DNA of 48,797 nucleotides from Desulfuromonas sp. (GCA_002868905.1 PKUA01000077.1:1-48797), one strand, 5' to 3'. Positions 15,476-25,559 are shown, counted from the first letter of the stretch. The notes: generated from the letters alone by a model not told the origin. Numbers and translations are program-made.

Positions 15476-18292
15476 TCAGCTGATCTTGATCGTCTTGTAA
15501 AGAAAATTCTTGAACTTGAAAAAGGTCCGGGTCTCGTCCGGGTCGTCGCTGCCGGGGTCGCAGACCTTGAGCAGGCGGGCGAGCTTCGGCATGGTCGTTC
15601 CGCCGTGGTTACGCGCGACCTCAATGGTTTCGACGACGACCTGGCGGGAGATTGTCTTTTCGCTGTAAGGGATATGCAGCCCGGTCCAGAAATCATCCTC
15701 CCCGGTGCGGATACGCTCGAATATCTCGTCGGCGACCTGGCGAGTCAATTGTTCCGTTGATGTCGATCCGCCCTTTTTCGGGGCCTCAGAAAGCGCCATG
15801 TCGATGTCCTCGGCGCTGATCCGGTTCGGTTGTCGGCGGAAAAAGAGGGCTCGAACCAGGATGGAACGGAGTTCGCGCATGTTACCGCTGTAGTGGTGCT
15901 CGGTGAGAAGATCGGCTGCTTCCCGCATCAGCCTGGGCGGGTCATCCAGGTCTTCGGGGCGGCGGTAGACCGAGTAGAGACGACCGAGGAAGTGGGTCGC
16001 CAAATCGGCGATGTCTTCACGGCGCTCGTTCAGAGAAGGGACCTCGATGGTCAATTCGGAAAGACGATGGTAGAGGTCTTCCCGGAAGGTTCCTTCGCGG
16101 ATCAGGCTGTTGAGGTCTTTATTGGTCGCCGCGACCAGCAGCACCCGGGCGTAACGGGTCTGGTTCTCCCCGAGGCGGATAAAGCCACCGTTGTCGAGAA
16201 AGCGGAGCAGCTGCACCTGGGTTTTCGGGTCCGCGTCGCCGATTTCATCCAGGAACACCACTCCACCATGCGCTTCCTCGAGGATGCCGCGCCGATCGGT
16301 GTGGGCGCCGGTGAAAGCTCCCCGCTTGTGACCGAACAGTTCCGAGTAGGTTAGCTCGCCGCTGTAGGCGGCGATGTTGGATTTTTTAACCGGCAGTTCA
16401 CCACGGGGGTCGATGTGGGCACGGTACATCTCGTTGAGTCGTGAAAAGAGGTTGTTGAAGACAAACTCCTTGCCGCTGCCGGTTTCACCGGTCATCAGCA
16501 GTGACGGCAGCCCGAGGGTCGCCTCCTGGATATCGCTCCGCGCCCAGAGGGAAATCCGGTTGAAGACAGGCGGGGTGACGGTCTGGATGAATTTGACCAG
16601 CTGCTTCGCCTTGGGGGAGTTGCCGATGATGTTGCCGAGTCGGTAGGAGCTGATTGTCGGATCCTTGTAACCGACATCGCTTCGCAGTTGCTCGATTTCC
16701 GTTGTGAGCTGTTCGATGCGGTGCAGGTCGAACAGGCGACGCGCAATCAGGCGCTGGATGATCTGCAGGATATGTTGGTGCTCGTCGGTAAAATAGTCGG
16801 GCAGCAGTGAGTCGAGGCAGATGACGGCAAGCACCTCGTCGTCGTGGATGATCGGAACCGCGAGTTCGCTGCGGATTTCCGGGGTGATGGCCCGGTAGAA
16901 GCCTTGATGACGCTGTTCTCCTTCGACATCGGCGATCAGTTGCAAGTTTCCCGTGGCGGCAGCCAGGCCGGTCAGGCTTCGTTCCTCGCTCTGAAGTTCC
17001 TGACCACCGACCCGGATCGGCGGGATGTTCCGTTTCAGCCACTCCTTGCTTTTGGCCCCGACCAGCTTGCCGTCCTGTCGTTCCACCACCAGCCAGCGTT
17101 CCCCTTCCCTTTCCTCCACCAGGGCGATTGATCCGGTCTCCGCGCCTATCAGGTCGGTCGCTTTCGAGAGAATACGGCCCAAAAAGGGTTGCAACCCTTC
17201 GAATCGTTCCTGCAGCAGGTCGTTGATTTCTGCCAGGACCTGGATCTCCATGTGCTCGCCGCCTATTTCCTGAATCACCCGTTGCGCCATTTCGGCGTGG
17301 GCCTCGAGCAGTCGCCGTTCGAAGTCGCTGAACTGGTAGGCTTCCCGTGTGTAATAGTTGACCAGGCAGATGACACGCTTGGTCTGGCGATCGTAGCGCG
17401 GCACCATGTAGAGAGAGTGAAGCCCCATCTGCTTGGTCAGATACTCCTTCTGCAGGGTCTGGGTGGTGAGGTCGGGGAGATAGATCGGTCGCAGGAGTTG
17501 TTCGTCGGTGATGATACCGTCCCGGTTGATGAAGTTGGAGAGCAGGGAGCGGCCGCTGCCAAGATCGATGACCGAGTCGGTTTCATAGCTTCTCAGCAGG
17601 TTTTCGTCCGGCGAGTAGGAGGCGAGAATGCACAGGCCGCCCCCTTCGGTCCCGGAGGGAAGCGGGACGAGCACCGAGGCGAGGGCGAGTTTTTCGATCA
17701 GGTCGACCGCTGATCGGACCATAAAGGTGGCAGCCTGTTTGTCCTTTTCGGCGTTAATGCGACGGGCGAGCTTGATCTGCTGGTGGTATTTGCGGGCCTG
17801 GTTGAGATGGGGAACCACCTGGTCAAGAAATTCCCGGAGCTGGTTCCGTTCGTCTTCGCTCGGCAGTTGATCGGGGCGACCACTGTCGATGCATAGGACG
17901 CCGATGGAGTGGTCGGCATGGACCAGTGGCATCTGGCTGGTTGCGCCGAGGGAAAAACGTTCGGCCATGGTGCGCGCCGTCCCTGCAGGCAGGTCGGAGG
18001 TGTCGGTGATCATCCCCTCTTCCTGGGTGAGGTAGACCCTGGAAACGAGGAAGTTGCGGTCGGTCAATGGGAAGGTGATCTCGCGGATCAAATCCGCCTG
18101 TAAACCGCTGGCGCTGGCACAGGTGAGGCAGCCGGCCGTCAGGTCCTCCAGGTAGATTCGACAGCGATTGCGGTGCGTCACGGAGGTAACCGCCATCATG
18201 ATTTCATGCAAAATGTCGGTCAGGTTCTCTTTGCCGAAGCGGTCTATTTTCCTGACCAGCTCTACCAGTTGGGGGGGGAGGATCTCGGCCAT
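15476..18292 (-). CDS. Sigma-54-dependent transcriptional activator with multiple GAF domains
   Basis: 938 aa. GAF-like sensory domains cover about 15-165, 190-340 and 345-530, joined by helical linkers. The AAA+ domain (about 560-800) has Walker A GETGSGKE near 600, the sigma-54 contact loop GAFTGA near 657, Walker B VVFLDEIGD and the FREDLYHRLSELTIEVPSL sensor region. About 20 extra residues (around FNRISLWARSDIQEATLGL) lie just before Walker A. The C-terminal end is a helix-turn-helix candidate (TTMPKLARLLKV...FKFKNFLYKTIKI) interrupted by CDPGSDDPDETRTF, unlike the compact Fis-type HTH. There is no receiver domain, so a small ligand is the likely signal. No target promoter is visible nearby. 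Confidence 0.9.
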   Translation of the reverse strand: MAEILPPQLVELVRKIDRFGKENLTDILHEIMMAVTSVTHRNRCRIYLEDLTAGCLTCASASGLQADLIREITFPLTDRNFLVSRVYLTQEEGMITDTSDLPAGTARTMAERFSLGATSQMPLVHADHSIGVLCIDSGRPDQLPSEDERNQLREFLDQVVPHLNQARKYHQQIKLARRINAEKDKQAATFMVRSAVDLIEKLALASVLVPLPSGTEGGGLCILASYSPDENLLRSYETDSVIDLGSGRSLLSNFINRDGIITDEQLLRPIYLPDLTTQTLQKEYLTKQMGLHSLYMVPRYDRQTKRVICLVNYYTREAYQFSDFERRLLEAHAEMAQRVIQEIGGEHMEIQVLAEINDLLQERFEGLQPFLGRILSKATDLIGAETGSIALVEEREGERWLVVERQDGKLVGAKSKEWLKRNIPPIRVGGQELQSEERSLTGLAAATGNLQLIADVEGEQRHQGFYRAITPEIRSELAVPIIHDDEVLAVICLDSLLPDYFTDEHQHILQIIQRLIARRLFDLHRIEQLTTEIEQLRSDVGYKDPTISSYRLGNIIGNSPKAKQLVKFIQTVTPPVFNRISLWARSDIQEATLGLPSLLMTGETGSGKEFVFNNLFSRLNEMYRAHIDPRGELPVKKSNIAAYSGELTYSELFGHKRGAFTGAHTDRRGILEEAHGGVVFLDEIGDADPKTQVQLLRFLDNGGFIRLGENQTRYARVLLVAATNKDLNSLIREGTFREDLYHRLSELTIEVPSLNERREDIADLATHFLGRLYSVYRRPEDLDDPPRLMREAADLLTEHHYSGNMRELRSILVRALFFRRQPNRISAEDIDMALSEAPKKGGSTSTEQLTRQVADEIFERIRTGEDDFWTGLHIPYSEKTISRQVVVETIEVARNHGGTTMPKLARLLKVCDPGSDDPDETRTFFKFKNFLYKTIKIS

Positions 18293-18356
18293 ATCTGCTC
18301 CTGTGTAGTCAGTTTACTCAGATGCTACACAGGTACGGTCTGGAATGCAAACTTCG

Positions 18357-18548
18357 TTAGTCGCCGGAGCAGCCCGGTCGTTGAGAACAAGGGTGATTGA
18401 GTTCTTCGTACAGGGCGATCTGTTCGGCCATGGACAATTTCTTGCGGCAGCCGGTTCCGGTCGCCAGGCAAAGTCGGCAGCGATCGTCCGAGCACCACTG
18501 GCACATGCGGCAGTCGGGGCAGGGGTGTTTTTTTCTGGTTGCGTCCAT
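18357..18548 (-). CDS. Small cysteine-rich putative zinc-binding protein
   Basis: 63 aa with ten cysteines. The first half reads CPDCRMCQWCSDDRCRLCL, a dense set of CxxC pairs able to bind one or two metal ions; the second half is a helix (SMAEQIALYEELNHPC). I recall similar tiny proteins in the Geobacter group but cannot name a function. No Shine-Dalgarno is visible; instead TATAAT (complement of 18555-18560) lies six bases before the ATG, so the mRNA may be leaderless. It lies between the flippase and the sigma-54 activator on the same strand. Confidence 0.6.
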   Translation of the reverse strand: MDATRKKHPCPDCRMCQWCSDDRCRLCLATGTGCRKKLSMAEQIALYEELNHPCSQRPGCSGD

Positions 18549-18596
18549 AAACCCATTATACCCGGTTTTAGACCGCAGTATGCATAACCGGGCTGG

Positions 18597-19904
18597 TCAC
18601 AGCGGGACGAGGGTGCGGTCTTTTTCCGGCTGGCGGTTGCGCTGTAGCAGCAGGTAGCCGGCTTCGACGCTTTCTGCCGCCATCAGCAGTGCGATGGCGA
18701 TGACAACGCCGGGGAGTGAAGGGTTTAACCAGGCGATCGGCCCCCAGCAGAGCAGCAGGAACAACGCTTTGACCAGGGTTGAATGACCGAGCCGCGAGGT
18801 GAGATGAGCCCCGGCGAACCAGCCGCGCAGCAGGTTGCTGGCACTGTAGAGAGCAGGAAACAAGGCACAGGCTGCCAGCGGCCAGGAGAGGTATTGTCTC
18901 AGGTCCGTTGCGACACCGAGCCATTGGCCGAGCACCAGCCGGTTGCCGGGACCGGCGATCAGCAGCACGATCAGCCCCATGACGAGAGAGGTCCAATAGG
19001 CGAAACGGACCAGCTGAGGGTAGTCCCCTTCCTGCCGGACCAGGGTCAGGTAGGCTTGTTGGAGGTTGCGCATCGGGCCGGCGAGAAGAAACAGGAATCC
19101 GCGGATGACGCCGAAGCCGGCCAGGGCGAATGGTCCGTCAGCGAGCCTGCCGACAATTGCGCAGATCAATAGAGGAATGGTCTGCTGCAGGCAGGATGAG
19201 TAGGCGAGGGGAAATGCGTAACGCAGGATTTCGACCCGCCCCTTTTCGGGAATATCGTTGTCGAGGGGGGGATGGACGCGCCAGGCGAAAAAGAACATGA
19301 AGAGGGTTTCGGTAACGACACAACCGACCAGGGCGAAGGCGCCGAGCTGAGCGCCGACAAACCAGTACGATCCGATCGAGAGAAAGATCAGCAGGCCGAC
19401 AACCCTGATGCCGGTCGCTACCGAAACAAGCGAGGTGCGGCGAGCCCGGATGACCAGCCCCTGGCAGAAACCGCGCAAGCCGGTGAAGAACGGCAGCAGG
19501 ACCAGGATGTAAAGCGCCTCGCGCGCCGCCTCGGCAACCTCCGGCGGAGCTCCGAGGACCCTTTCCAGCACCAGATCGCCGACCGGGGTAAAGGCGATCA
19601 GGGAAAGCATCAGCGCGACGTATCCGGCGACCAGGGCGACGAACAGCAGGACCGAGCGCAGGGAGCGATGTCCCCGGACCATCGCGATGGTGACAGTATG
19701 ATTCTGATAGCTGGGAGACGCGATGAAGAGATGAACCACCATCGCCACGGAGAAGCCGGCCAGGGCGGTGACGTAATTGTCGAGTCGGGCCAGCGCGCCG
19801 TTGATAATGGTGTGGGAGAGGCTCATGAGCTGCACGTTGAGCACCAGGGGGAAAAAGAACAGGGCGATTTCCCTCTGACGTAACAGCGGCTGGATGTTGG
19901 TCAT
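18597..19904 (-). CDS. MOP/MATE-type multi-pass membrane transporter
   Basis: 435 aa, about 12 hydrophobic helices with short loops, no signal peptide. The pattern of paired six-helix halves, with PLVLNVQLMSLSHTIINGAL at the start and charged connector loops (EKGRVEIL), fits the MOP superfamily (MATE drug/Na+ antiporters and lipid or polysaccharide flippases). I cannot tell the substrate from the sequence; an ANKH-like subgroup is possible. Its ATG overlaps the end of the phosphatase gene by four bases, making it the last gene of the topA operon. Confidence 0.75.
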   Translation of the reverse strand: MTNIQPLLRQREIALFFFPLVLNVQLMSLSHTIINGALARLDNYVTALAGFSVAMVVHLFIASPSYQNHTVTIAMVRGHRSLRSVLLFVALVAGYVALMLSLIAFTPVGDLVLERVLGAPPEVAEAAREALYILVLLPFFTGLRGFCQGLVIRARRTSLVSVATGIRVVGLLIFLSIGSYWFVGAQLGAFALVGCVVTETLFMFFFAWRVHPPLDNDIPEKGRVEILRYAFPLAYSSCLQQTIPLLICAIVGRLADGPFALAGFGVIRGFLFLLAGPMRNLQQAYLTLVRQEGDYPQLVRFAYWTSLVMGLIVLLIAGPGNRLVLGQWLGVATDLRQYLSWPLAACALFPALYSASNLLRGWFAGAHLTSRLGHSTLVKALFLLLCWGPIAWLNPSLPGVVIAIALLMAAESVEAGYLLLQRNRQPEKDRTLVPL

Positions 19905-20548
19905 TCCGCCCCCAGTAATTGACGGAGTTCCATGACGCTCCCGGCGCGCAGATCATACGGTTGCCCGCCGTGTTCACCATACCCCCAGCTGCAGAAACAG
20001 GTCCGGGTGCCGGCCGCGCGTCCGGCCCGCAAATCTGTGTGATGGTCCCCGATCATCAACGCCTGTTCCGGTCGGCACTCCAGTGCTGCGAGTGCGGCAT
20101 TGAGCGGTTCTGGAGACGGTTTTTTCTGCGGACAGCTGTCTCCGCCGATTACAATTTGAAAGCAGCCGCTCAGCCCAAGTTGGTCCAACAGGAGGCAGGT
20201 CAGGTCGTGCGGTTTATTGGTGACGACAGCGAGTGGCAGATGGCGAAGCTGGTCCAGCATCGGTCGGACACCGTGGTAGGGAGTGGTGCCCTCTGCCAGG
20301 TGCTCTGCGTAGTAGGCGAGAAATTTTTGCAGGCGGTGTTCGGTAAATTCGCCGGTTGGGAGCGCCCGCTGCACCAGCATCCGCGCCCCGTCGCCGACAC
20401 AAGACTTGACGGCCTCCAGGTCGAGCGGTGGTAGTTCGAGATCGGATCGCAGCAGGTTGGCCGCGGTCCGCAGGTCGGGGAGCGAATCGACCAGGGTTCC
20501 GTCAAGATCGAACAGCAGGGCGTCGTACGGCGGATCGGAAAGCGGCAT
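19901..20548 (-). CDS. gph: HAD-family phosphoglycolate phosphatase
   Basis: 215 aa. Motif I DLDGTLVDS near residue 15, a helical cap, motif II region VVTNKP, the conserved Lys in KKPSPEPL and motif IV IGDHHTDLRAGRAAG. This fits Gph-like phosphatases that dephosphorylate 2-phosphoglycolate formed after oxidative DNA damage. Its ATG shares one base with the yggS stop (TGATG) and its stop overlaps the transporter start, indicating translational coupling. Confidence 0.88.
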   Translation of the reverse strand: MPLSDPPYDALLFDLDGTLVDSLPDLRTAANLLRSDLELPPLDLEAVKSCVGDGARMLVQRALPTGEFTEHRLQKFLAYYAEHLAEGTTPYHGVRPMLDQLRHLPLAVVTNKPHDLTCLLLDQLGLSGCFQIVIGGDSCPQKKPSPEPLNAALAALECRPEQALMIGDHHTDLRAGRAAGTRTCFCSWGYGEHGGQPYDLRAGSVMELRQLLGAE

Positions 20549-21234
20549 CAGCGCTCTCCGAAAATTGCGGTGCCGATCCGGATCAGCGTCGCCCCTTCTT
20601 CGATGGCTATTTCGAAATCGTGGCTCATCCCCATGGAGAGATGTTTCATCTCAACCCCGGGGATGTTGCTGGTGGCGATGGTGGTGGAGAGCTCCCGCAG
20701 GCGGCGGAAATAGGGTCGAACCTCTTCCGGGTCGGCGGCATACGGCGGGAGGGTCATCAGACCGCGGATTTTGAGGTGGTTCAGGGCGGCAACCTGGCGA
20801 ACCAGGTCAAGAGCCCCGCTCTCGTCGGCACCGCTTTTGCTCTCTTCTCGGCCGAGGTTGAACTGCAACAGGATGTCGGCCCGGGCGTCGATCTTTCCCC
20901 ACTGTCGATCGATTTCGGTGGCGAGGGAGAGGCGATCGACGGAGTGGATCAGCTCGGTTCGGCCCCTGAGGTACTTGACCTTGTTGCTCTGCAAGCCGCC
21001 GATGAAATGCCAGCTGACCGGCTGAGTGACCAGGTCGAGTTTTTCGGCGAGTTCCTGGACGTAGCTTTCACCGAAAATGCGCTGGCCGGCGGCGAAAGCC
21101 TGTTCGATATCGGTCGCCGGTTTTTTCTTGCTGACCGCGACCAGTTCGACGTCGGCCGGGTTGCGGTTGCAGCGCCGGCAGACCCGGTCGATCTGGTCGT
21201 GAATCCGCTGCAGGTTGTCTGCAATGTTCGGCAT
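20548..21234 (-). CDS. yggS: YggS/PROSC pyridoxal-phosphate homeostasis protein
   Basis: 228 aa. Fold-type III PLP-binding barrel: the PLP lysine is in LVAVSKKKP, followed by FGESYVQEL, WHFIGGLQSNKVK, RGLMTL, HLSMGMSHDFEIAI and the terminal VRIGTAIFG-type RIGTAIFGER. These proteins have no catalytic activity of their own and buffer intracellular PLP. A clear GGGGGTAAG ribosome site precedes the ATG. It lies in the middle of the operon, 28 bases after maf. Confidence 0.93.
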   Translation of the reverse strand: MPNIADNLQRIHDQIDRVCRRCNRNPADVELVAVSKKKPATDIEQAFAAGQRIFGESYVQELAEKLDLVTQPVSWHFIGGLQSNKVKYLRGRTELIHSVDRLSLATEIDRQWGKIDARADILLQFNLGREESKSGADESGALDLVRQVAALNHLKIRGLMTLPPYAADPEEVRPYFRRLRELSTTIATSNIPGVEMKHLSMGMSHDFEIAIEEGATLIRIGTAIFGER

Positions 21235-21262
21235 AACTTACCCCCGGGAACACGGTTGTTTT

Positions 21263-21865
21263 CTATGGACCGGTCGGCCGGAACGGGGTCGGCACCCCGA
21301 GATCCTCCAGCGCCTTGATGACAGCGCAGAGCGGCAGACCGACCACGCTGGTGTAACTGCCGTCAATTTTCTCCACCAGGGCCGCTCCGATCCCCTGAAT
21401 GCCGTAGGAGCCAGCCTTGTCATCTGGTTCTCCGGTGGCAATGTAGCCAGCAATCTCCCCCCTTGTCAAATGTCGGAACGTGACCTCGGTGACGACCGCG
21501 CCGCTTTCGATCCGTCCCGTCTGCCGGTCGATGACGGCAAAGCCGGACCACACCTCATGCTGGCGCCCCTGCAACCTTTGCAGCATCTTCATCGCATCGT
21601 CATCGTCTTCGGGTTTGCCGAGGATCTCGTTGTCGATCACCACCACCGTGTCGCTGCCGAGGACGAAGCGTCCTTCCAGGTCTGTCCGGCCGGCAACCTC
21701 GCTCGCCTTGGCGCGGCTGAGCCGTTCGACATGAACGGCCGGGGTCTCATCGGGAACAACGGTTTCGTCGACATCGCTCGGGACGACTTCAAGTGTCAGG
21801 CCGATCCGTTCCAACAGCTCTCGCCGTCGCGGGGACGCTGAGGCAAGGATCAGGTCAGGTGTCAT
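21263..21865 (-). CDS. maf: Maf-type nucleoside triphosphate pyrophosphatase
   Basis: 200 aa. The signature [16 protein letters not shown] opens the protein, followed by [18 protein letters not shown], the central [16 protein letters not shown] and the late [26 protein letters not shown] block. Maf enzymes hydrolyse non-canonical or methylated NTPs (dTTP, UTP and related) to monophosphates and influence septum formation. The ATG at 21865 is chosen by family alignment; it overlaps the end of trmFO by 11 bases, while the longer frame to 21907 has no homology-like residues. Confidence 0.93.
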   Translation of the reverse strand: MTPDLILASASPRRRELLERIGLTLEVVPSDVDETVVPDETPAVHVERLSRAKASEVAGRTDLEGRFVLGSDTVVVIDNEILGKPEDDDDAMKMLQRLQGRQHEVWSGFAVIDRQTGRIESGAVVTEVTFRHLTRGEIAGYIATGEPDDKAGSYGIQGIGAALVEKIDGSYTSVVGLPLCAVIKALEDLGVPTPFRPTGP

Positions 21866-23174
21866 GGGCGATCTCCGGCAGCCAGCTGTCGAGGTCGGCG
21901 AGGGCACGTTCCGCCATTTTCAGACGGCGGTCCCGTTTTTTGAACCGTTTCTCGAGTGGGGGGAACAGTCCGTAATTGATATTGCTCGGCTGAAAATGGG
22001 CGGCGTCCGACTCGGACAGGTGGCGCAACAGGGCCGCGAGACCGGTTGTCTCCGGTGGTAACGGCAACGGTTGGCCATTGACCAGGGCGTGGGCGAACAG
22101 TCCGGCGAGCCAACCGCAGGCGGCCGATTCGACGTATCCTTCGACCCCGGTGATCTGACCGGCGAACAGGATTCGCGGATTGTTTTTCAACTGCAGGGTC
22201 TTGTTGAGGCAGGACGGGGCGTTGATGAAGGTGTTGCGGTGCATGCTGCCGAGCCTGGCGAAGACGGCGCTCCCCATCCCCGGCAGAGATCTGAGCAACC
22301 GCTTCTGCTCGGGATAGGTCAGCTTGGTCTGGCAGCCGACCAGATTGTAGAGGGTCCCCTGGCGGTTTTCCAGCCGCAGCTGGATAACGGCGAACGGGGG
22401 TTTCCCGGTGCGCGGATCGTTCAACCCGACCGGTTTGAGCGGACCGAAGGCGAGGGTCATTTCCCCCCGTTCGGCCAGCGTCTCGATCGGCATGCATCCC
22501 TCGAAATGGATCGCCTTTTCGAATTCGCGGGTCGGTACCTTCTCGGCGTTTTTGAGCTCGGAGACGAACCGGTGGTACTGCTCCTTGTCGAGGGGGATGT
22601 TCAGGTAATCGTCTCCCCCCTTGTCGTAGCGGGAGGCTTCGAACACGATGTCGCGGTCGATGGAGTCGGCTTCGACGATCGGGGCGATAGCATCGTAGAA
22701 ATAGAGCTGGTCATCACCGGTTAGCGCGGCGATGGCCTCAGCCAGAGGTTCCGAAGTGAGTGGGCCGCTGGCGACGATAACCGGTCCGGACTCCGGAATG
22801 GCGGTCCCCTCTTGCCGTAACAACTCGATATCGGGGTGTTTCGATATTTTTTCGGTGATCCAGGCGGCGAAATGATCCCGGTCGACCGCCAGGGCGCCAC
22901 CGGCGGGAACTTCAGTGGCATCCGCGCCCTGGATGAACAGGCTGCCGGCTCGGCGCAACTCCTCCTTGAGCAGGCCGACGGCGTTGTTCATGCCGGCGCC
23001 CCGCAGGGAGTTGGAACAGACCAGTTCGGCCAGATCGTCGGAGTGGTGGGCGGGAGAGAAACGGGACGGTTTCATCTCCAACAGGCGGACCGGAACGTTG
23101 CGTGTGGCAAGCTGCCAGGCTGCTTCGCAGCCGGCGAGGCCGCCGCCGATAATGGTGACAGGTAATCCGGACAT
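21855..23174 (-). CDS. trmFO: FAD/folate-dependent tRNA (uracil-54-C5) methyltransferase TrmFO
   Basis: 439 aa. The FAD-binding motif [11 protein letters not shown] starts at residue 10, then [45 protein letters not shown] and [16 protein letters not shown]. TrmFO methylates U54 of tRNA to ribothymidine using methylene-tetrahydrofolate and FAD. The usual catalytic cysteines appear in the C-N-S and GCMP blocks. It starts 21 bases after topA, an arrangement common in Gram-positive and deltaproteobacterial genomes. Confidence 0.96.
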   Translation of the reverse strand: MSGLPVTIIGGGLAGCEAAWQLATRNVPVRLLEMKPSRFSPAHHSDDLAELVCSNSLRGAGMNNAVGLLKEELRRAGSLFIQGADATEVPAGGALAVDRDHFAAWITEKISKHPDIELLRQEGTAIPESGPVIVASGPLTSEPLAEAIAALTGDDQLYFYDAIAPIVEADSIDRDIVFEASRYDKGGDDYLNIPLDKEQYHRFVSELKNAEKVPTREFEKAIHFEGCMPIETLAERGEMTLAFGPLKPVGLNDPRTGKPPFAVIQLRLENRQGTLYNLVGCQTKLTYPEQKRLLRSLPGMGSAVFARLGSMHRNTFINAPSCLNKTLQLKNNPRILFAGQITGVEGYVESAACGWLAGLFAHALVNGQPLPLPPETTGLAALLRHLSESDAAHFQPSNINYGLFPPLEKRFKKRDRRLKMAERALADLDSWLPEIAHDT

Positions 23175-23195
23175 GGGTCAGGGTAACCGGACGGG

Positions 23196-25493
23196 TTACT
23201 TCTTTTCGCTCTTTTTTTCGGCCGGAGGCGCGATCTGGACCTTATAGTCGCACTCCTCCTGCGGACAGCGCCGCACCGTACCGAACCGCTTGGTGGTTTT
23301 CTCTACGGTGATCGGGAAGTTGCAGGTCGGGCACGGTTCCGGCAGCGGCAGGTCCCAGAGCGCAAACTTGCACTTCGGGTAGCGGCTGCAGGAATAGAAG
23401 ATTTTTCCCCGTTTGCTGGTCTTCTCCATCAGGTCGCCCTCTTTACAGGCGGGGCAGGTGATGCCGAGATTTTTCGGCTTGACCAGCGGCTGGATATTTT
23501 TGCAGTCCGGGTAGGCGGAGCAGGCGAGGAACTTGCCGTAGCGGCCCTGCTTGATCAGCATCTGCGCGCCGCACTTTTCACATTTCTCTTCGGAAAAGAC
23601 CGGTTCTTCCGGTTCCTGTTGTTCGCCGTTGCTGAGCGGCTCGGTATAGCGGCAATCGGGGAAACCGCTGCAGGCGAGGAAGCGCCCGCGTCGGCCGAGC
23701 TTTATCACCAGGTCTTTGCTGCATTCGGGACAGGTGCGGTCGGTCTTTTCGGTGGTGACGTCCGCTTTGCTGACCTCCTTCTCCTTTTGCTTCAGGAGAC
23801 TGATGAACGGGTCCCAGAACTGGCGCAGAACCGGGCGCCACTGCTCCTCGCCGCGAGAGATGGCATCGAGATGTTCTTCCATCTGGGCGGTAAAATCGTA
23901 GTCGACGTATTGCTCGAAGTGCTTGACCAGAAGGTCGCTGACGACCATCCCGACATCTTCCGGGAAGAAGGTCCGTTTTTCGAGACGGACGTATTTTCGC
24001 TGAACCAGGGTCTGGATGATGCTGGCGTAGGTTGAAGGACGACCGATGCCATGCTCTTCCAGGGTCTTGACCAGGGTCGCTTCGGTGAAACGGGGAGGGG
24101 GCTGGGTAAAGTGCTGTTCAGGCAGCAACTGGTGCAGACCGAGCTCTTCTTCCTCTTTGAGAGGGGGGAGCATCCCTTCCGGCTCTTCTTCCTTGTCGTC
24201 TCGTCCTTCGATATAGAGCTGCATGAACCCGGGGAAATTGACCACCTGCCCGGTAGCGCGCAATTCGAACCGGTCACCTGCGGCGATATCGACGGTGGTG
24301 GCGTCGAGTCGGGCACTCGCCATCTGCGAGGCGACTGTTCTGAGCCAGATCAGGCGGTAGAGCTTGAACTGGTCAGGAGTCAGGTGGCGTTTCAACTCCT
24401 CGGGGGTCCGGGTGATCGCAGTCGGCCGGACCGCCTCGTGGGCCTCCTGGGCATTTTTCGCCTTGTTGCGGAAGACCCGCGGCTTGTCCAGGGCATACTC
24501 GGCACCGAATTTTCCGGTGATCCATTCGCGCGCTTCATCGGTCGCCATGCTGGAGAGGACAACCGAGTCGGTACGCATGTAGGTGATCAGGCCGACAGTC
24601 TCCTCGCTGATGGCGATTCCTTCGTAGAGCTTTTGCGCGACCTGCATGGTCTTGCGGGCCGAGAAGCCGAGTTTGCGACTCGCCTCCTGTTGCAGGGTAC
24701 TGGTTGTGAACGGGGGAGCCGGGTTCCGTTTTTTCTCCTTCTTTTCCAGCTTGGCGACAGAGAATGTTTGTTGCTGCAATCCGGCCACCAGTTCATCGGC
24801 TTCTGTCTGGTTTCCGATAGCGAGCTTGTCGAGTTTCTTGCCGTCGAGCCGGTTGAGCTTGGCTTCAAACTTCTGCTCGGTGCTTCCGGTCAACTCGGCC
24901 TTGATCGACCAGTACTCCTGCTGGACGAAGGCCTTGATCTCCTGTTCCCGATCACAGATCAAGCGCAGGGCGACCGACTGGACCCGACCGGCCGAGAGGC
25001 CGTAACGGATTTTTTTCCAGAGAAACGGCGAGAGATTGAAGCCGACCAGGTAGTCGAGAATCGAGCGGGCCTGTTGGGCATCAACCAGTTCCTGGGAGAT
25101 TTCTCCCGGGTGCGACAGAGCGTGGGAAATGGCCGGCTTGGTAATTTCGTGGAAGGTCACCCGCTTGACGATGGGGTCCTTTTTCCCTCCTTTGATTCCG
25201 AGAGCCTGCAGCAGATGCCAGGCAATCGCCTCGCCTTCGCGGTCGGGGTCTGTCGCGAGGATCAGCTCTTCGACTCCCTTGGCCGCTTTTTTCAGTTGGG
25301 TGATATGTTTCTTGCTGTCCGCCAGCACCTGGTAGAGGGGTTCAAAGTCGGCGTCGATATCGACCGATCCCTGTTTGCTCGGCAGGGCGCGGACGTGGCC
25401 GTAGGAGGCGACCACTTCATGATCCTTGTCGAGAAATTTCGCGATGGTTTTTGCTTTTGCCGGAGATTCGACAATTACCAGATTCTTTGCCAT
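23196..25493 (-). CDS. topA: DNA topoisomerase I (type IA)
   Basis: 765 aa. N-terminal Toprim domain (LVIVESPAKAKTIAKFL, ATDPDREGEAIAWHL), the catalytic tyrosine in GLITYMRTDSV near residue 300, then the central toroid with GIGRPSTYASIIQTL. Four C-terminal Cys4 zinc-ribbon units follow (CPECSKDL, CEKCGAQM, CPACKEGD, CPTCNFPI), ending in a Lys-rich tail. It relaxes negative supercoils by single-strand passage. The ATG at 25493 gives MAKNLVIVES, the family's start; a TTG at 25514 is less likely. It is the first gene of a six-gene operon, separated from smg by that gene's terminator, so it needs its own promoter. Confidence 0.97.
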   Translation of the reverse strand: MAKNLVIVESPAKAKTIAKFLDKDHEVVASYGHVRALPSKQGSVDIDADFEPLYQVLADSKKHITQLKKAAKGVEELILATDPDREGEAIAWHLLQALGIKGGKKDPIVKRVTFHEITKPAISHALSHPGEISQELVDAQQARSILDYLVGFNLSPFLWKKIRYGLSAGRVQSVALRLICDREQEIKAFVQQEYWSIKAELTGSTEQKFEAKLNRLDGKKLDKLAIGNQTEADELVAGLQQQTFSVAKLEKKEKKRNPAPPFTTSTLQQEASRKLGFSARKTMQVAQKLYEGIAISEETVGLITYMRTDSVVLSSMATDEAREWITGKFGAEYALDKPRVFRNKAKNAQEAHEAVRPTAITRTPEELKRHLTPDQFKLYRLIWLRTVASQMASARLDATTVDIAAGDRFELRATGQVVNFPGFMQLYIEGRDDKEEEPEGMLPPLKEEEELGLHQLLPEQHFTQPPPRFTEATLVKTLEEHGIGRPSTYASIIQTLVQRKYVRLEKRTFFPEDVGMVVSDLLVKHFEQYVDYDFTAQMEEHLDAISRGEEQWRPVLRQFWDPFISLLKQKEKEVSKADVTTEKTDRTCPECSKDLVIKLGRRGRFLACSGFPDCRYTEPLSNGEQQEPEEPVFSEEKCEKCGAQMLIKQGRYGKFLACSAYPDCKNIQPLVKPKNLGITCPACKEGDLMEKTSKRGKIFYSCSRYPKCKFALWDLPLPEPCPTCNFPITVEKTTKRFGTVRRCPQEECDYKVQIAPPAEKKSEKK

Positions 25494-25559
25494 AGATTTC
25501 TTCGCTTCAATCAACCCGGCAGTGGAGTGTTGGTGCTCGGCCGGGATTCAGGTGAATTC

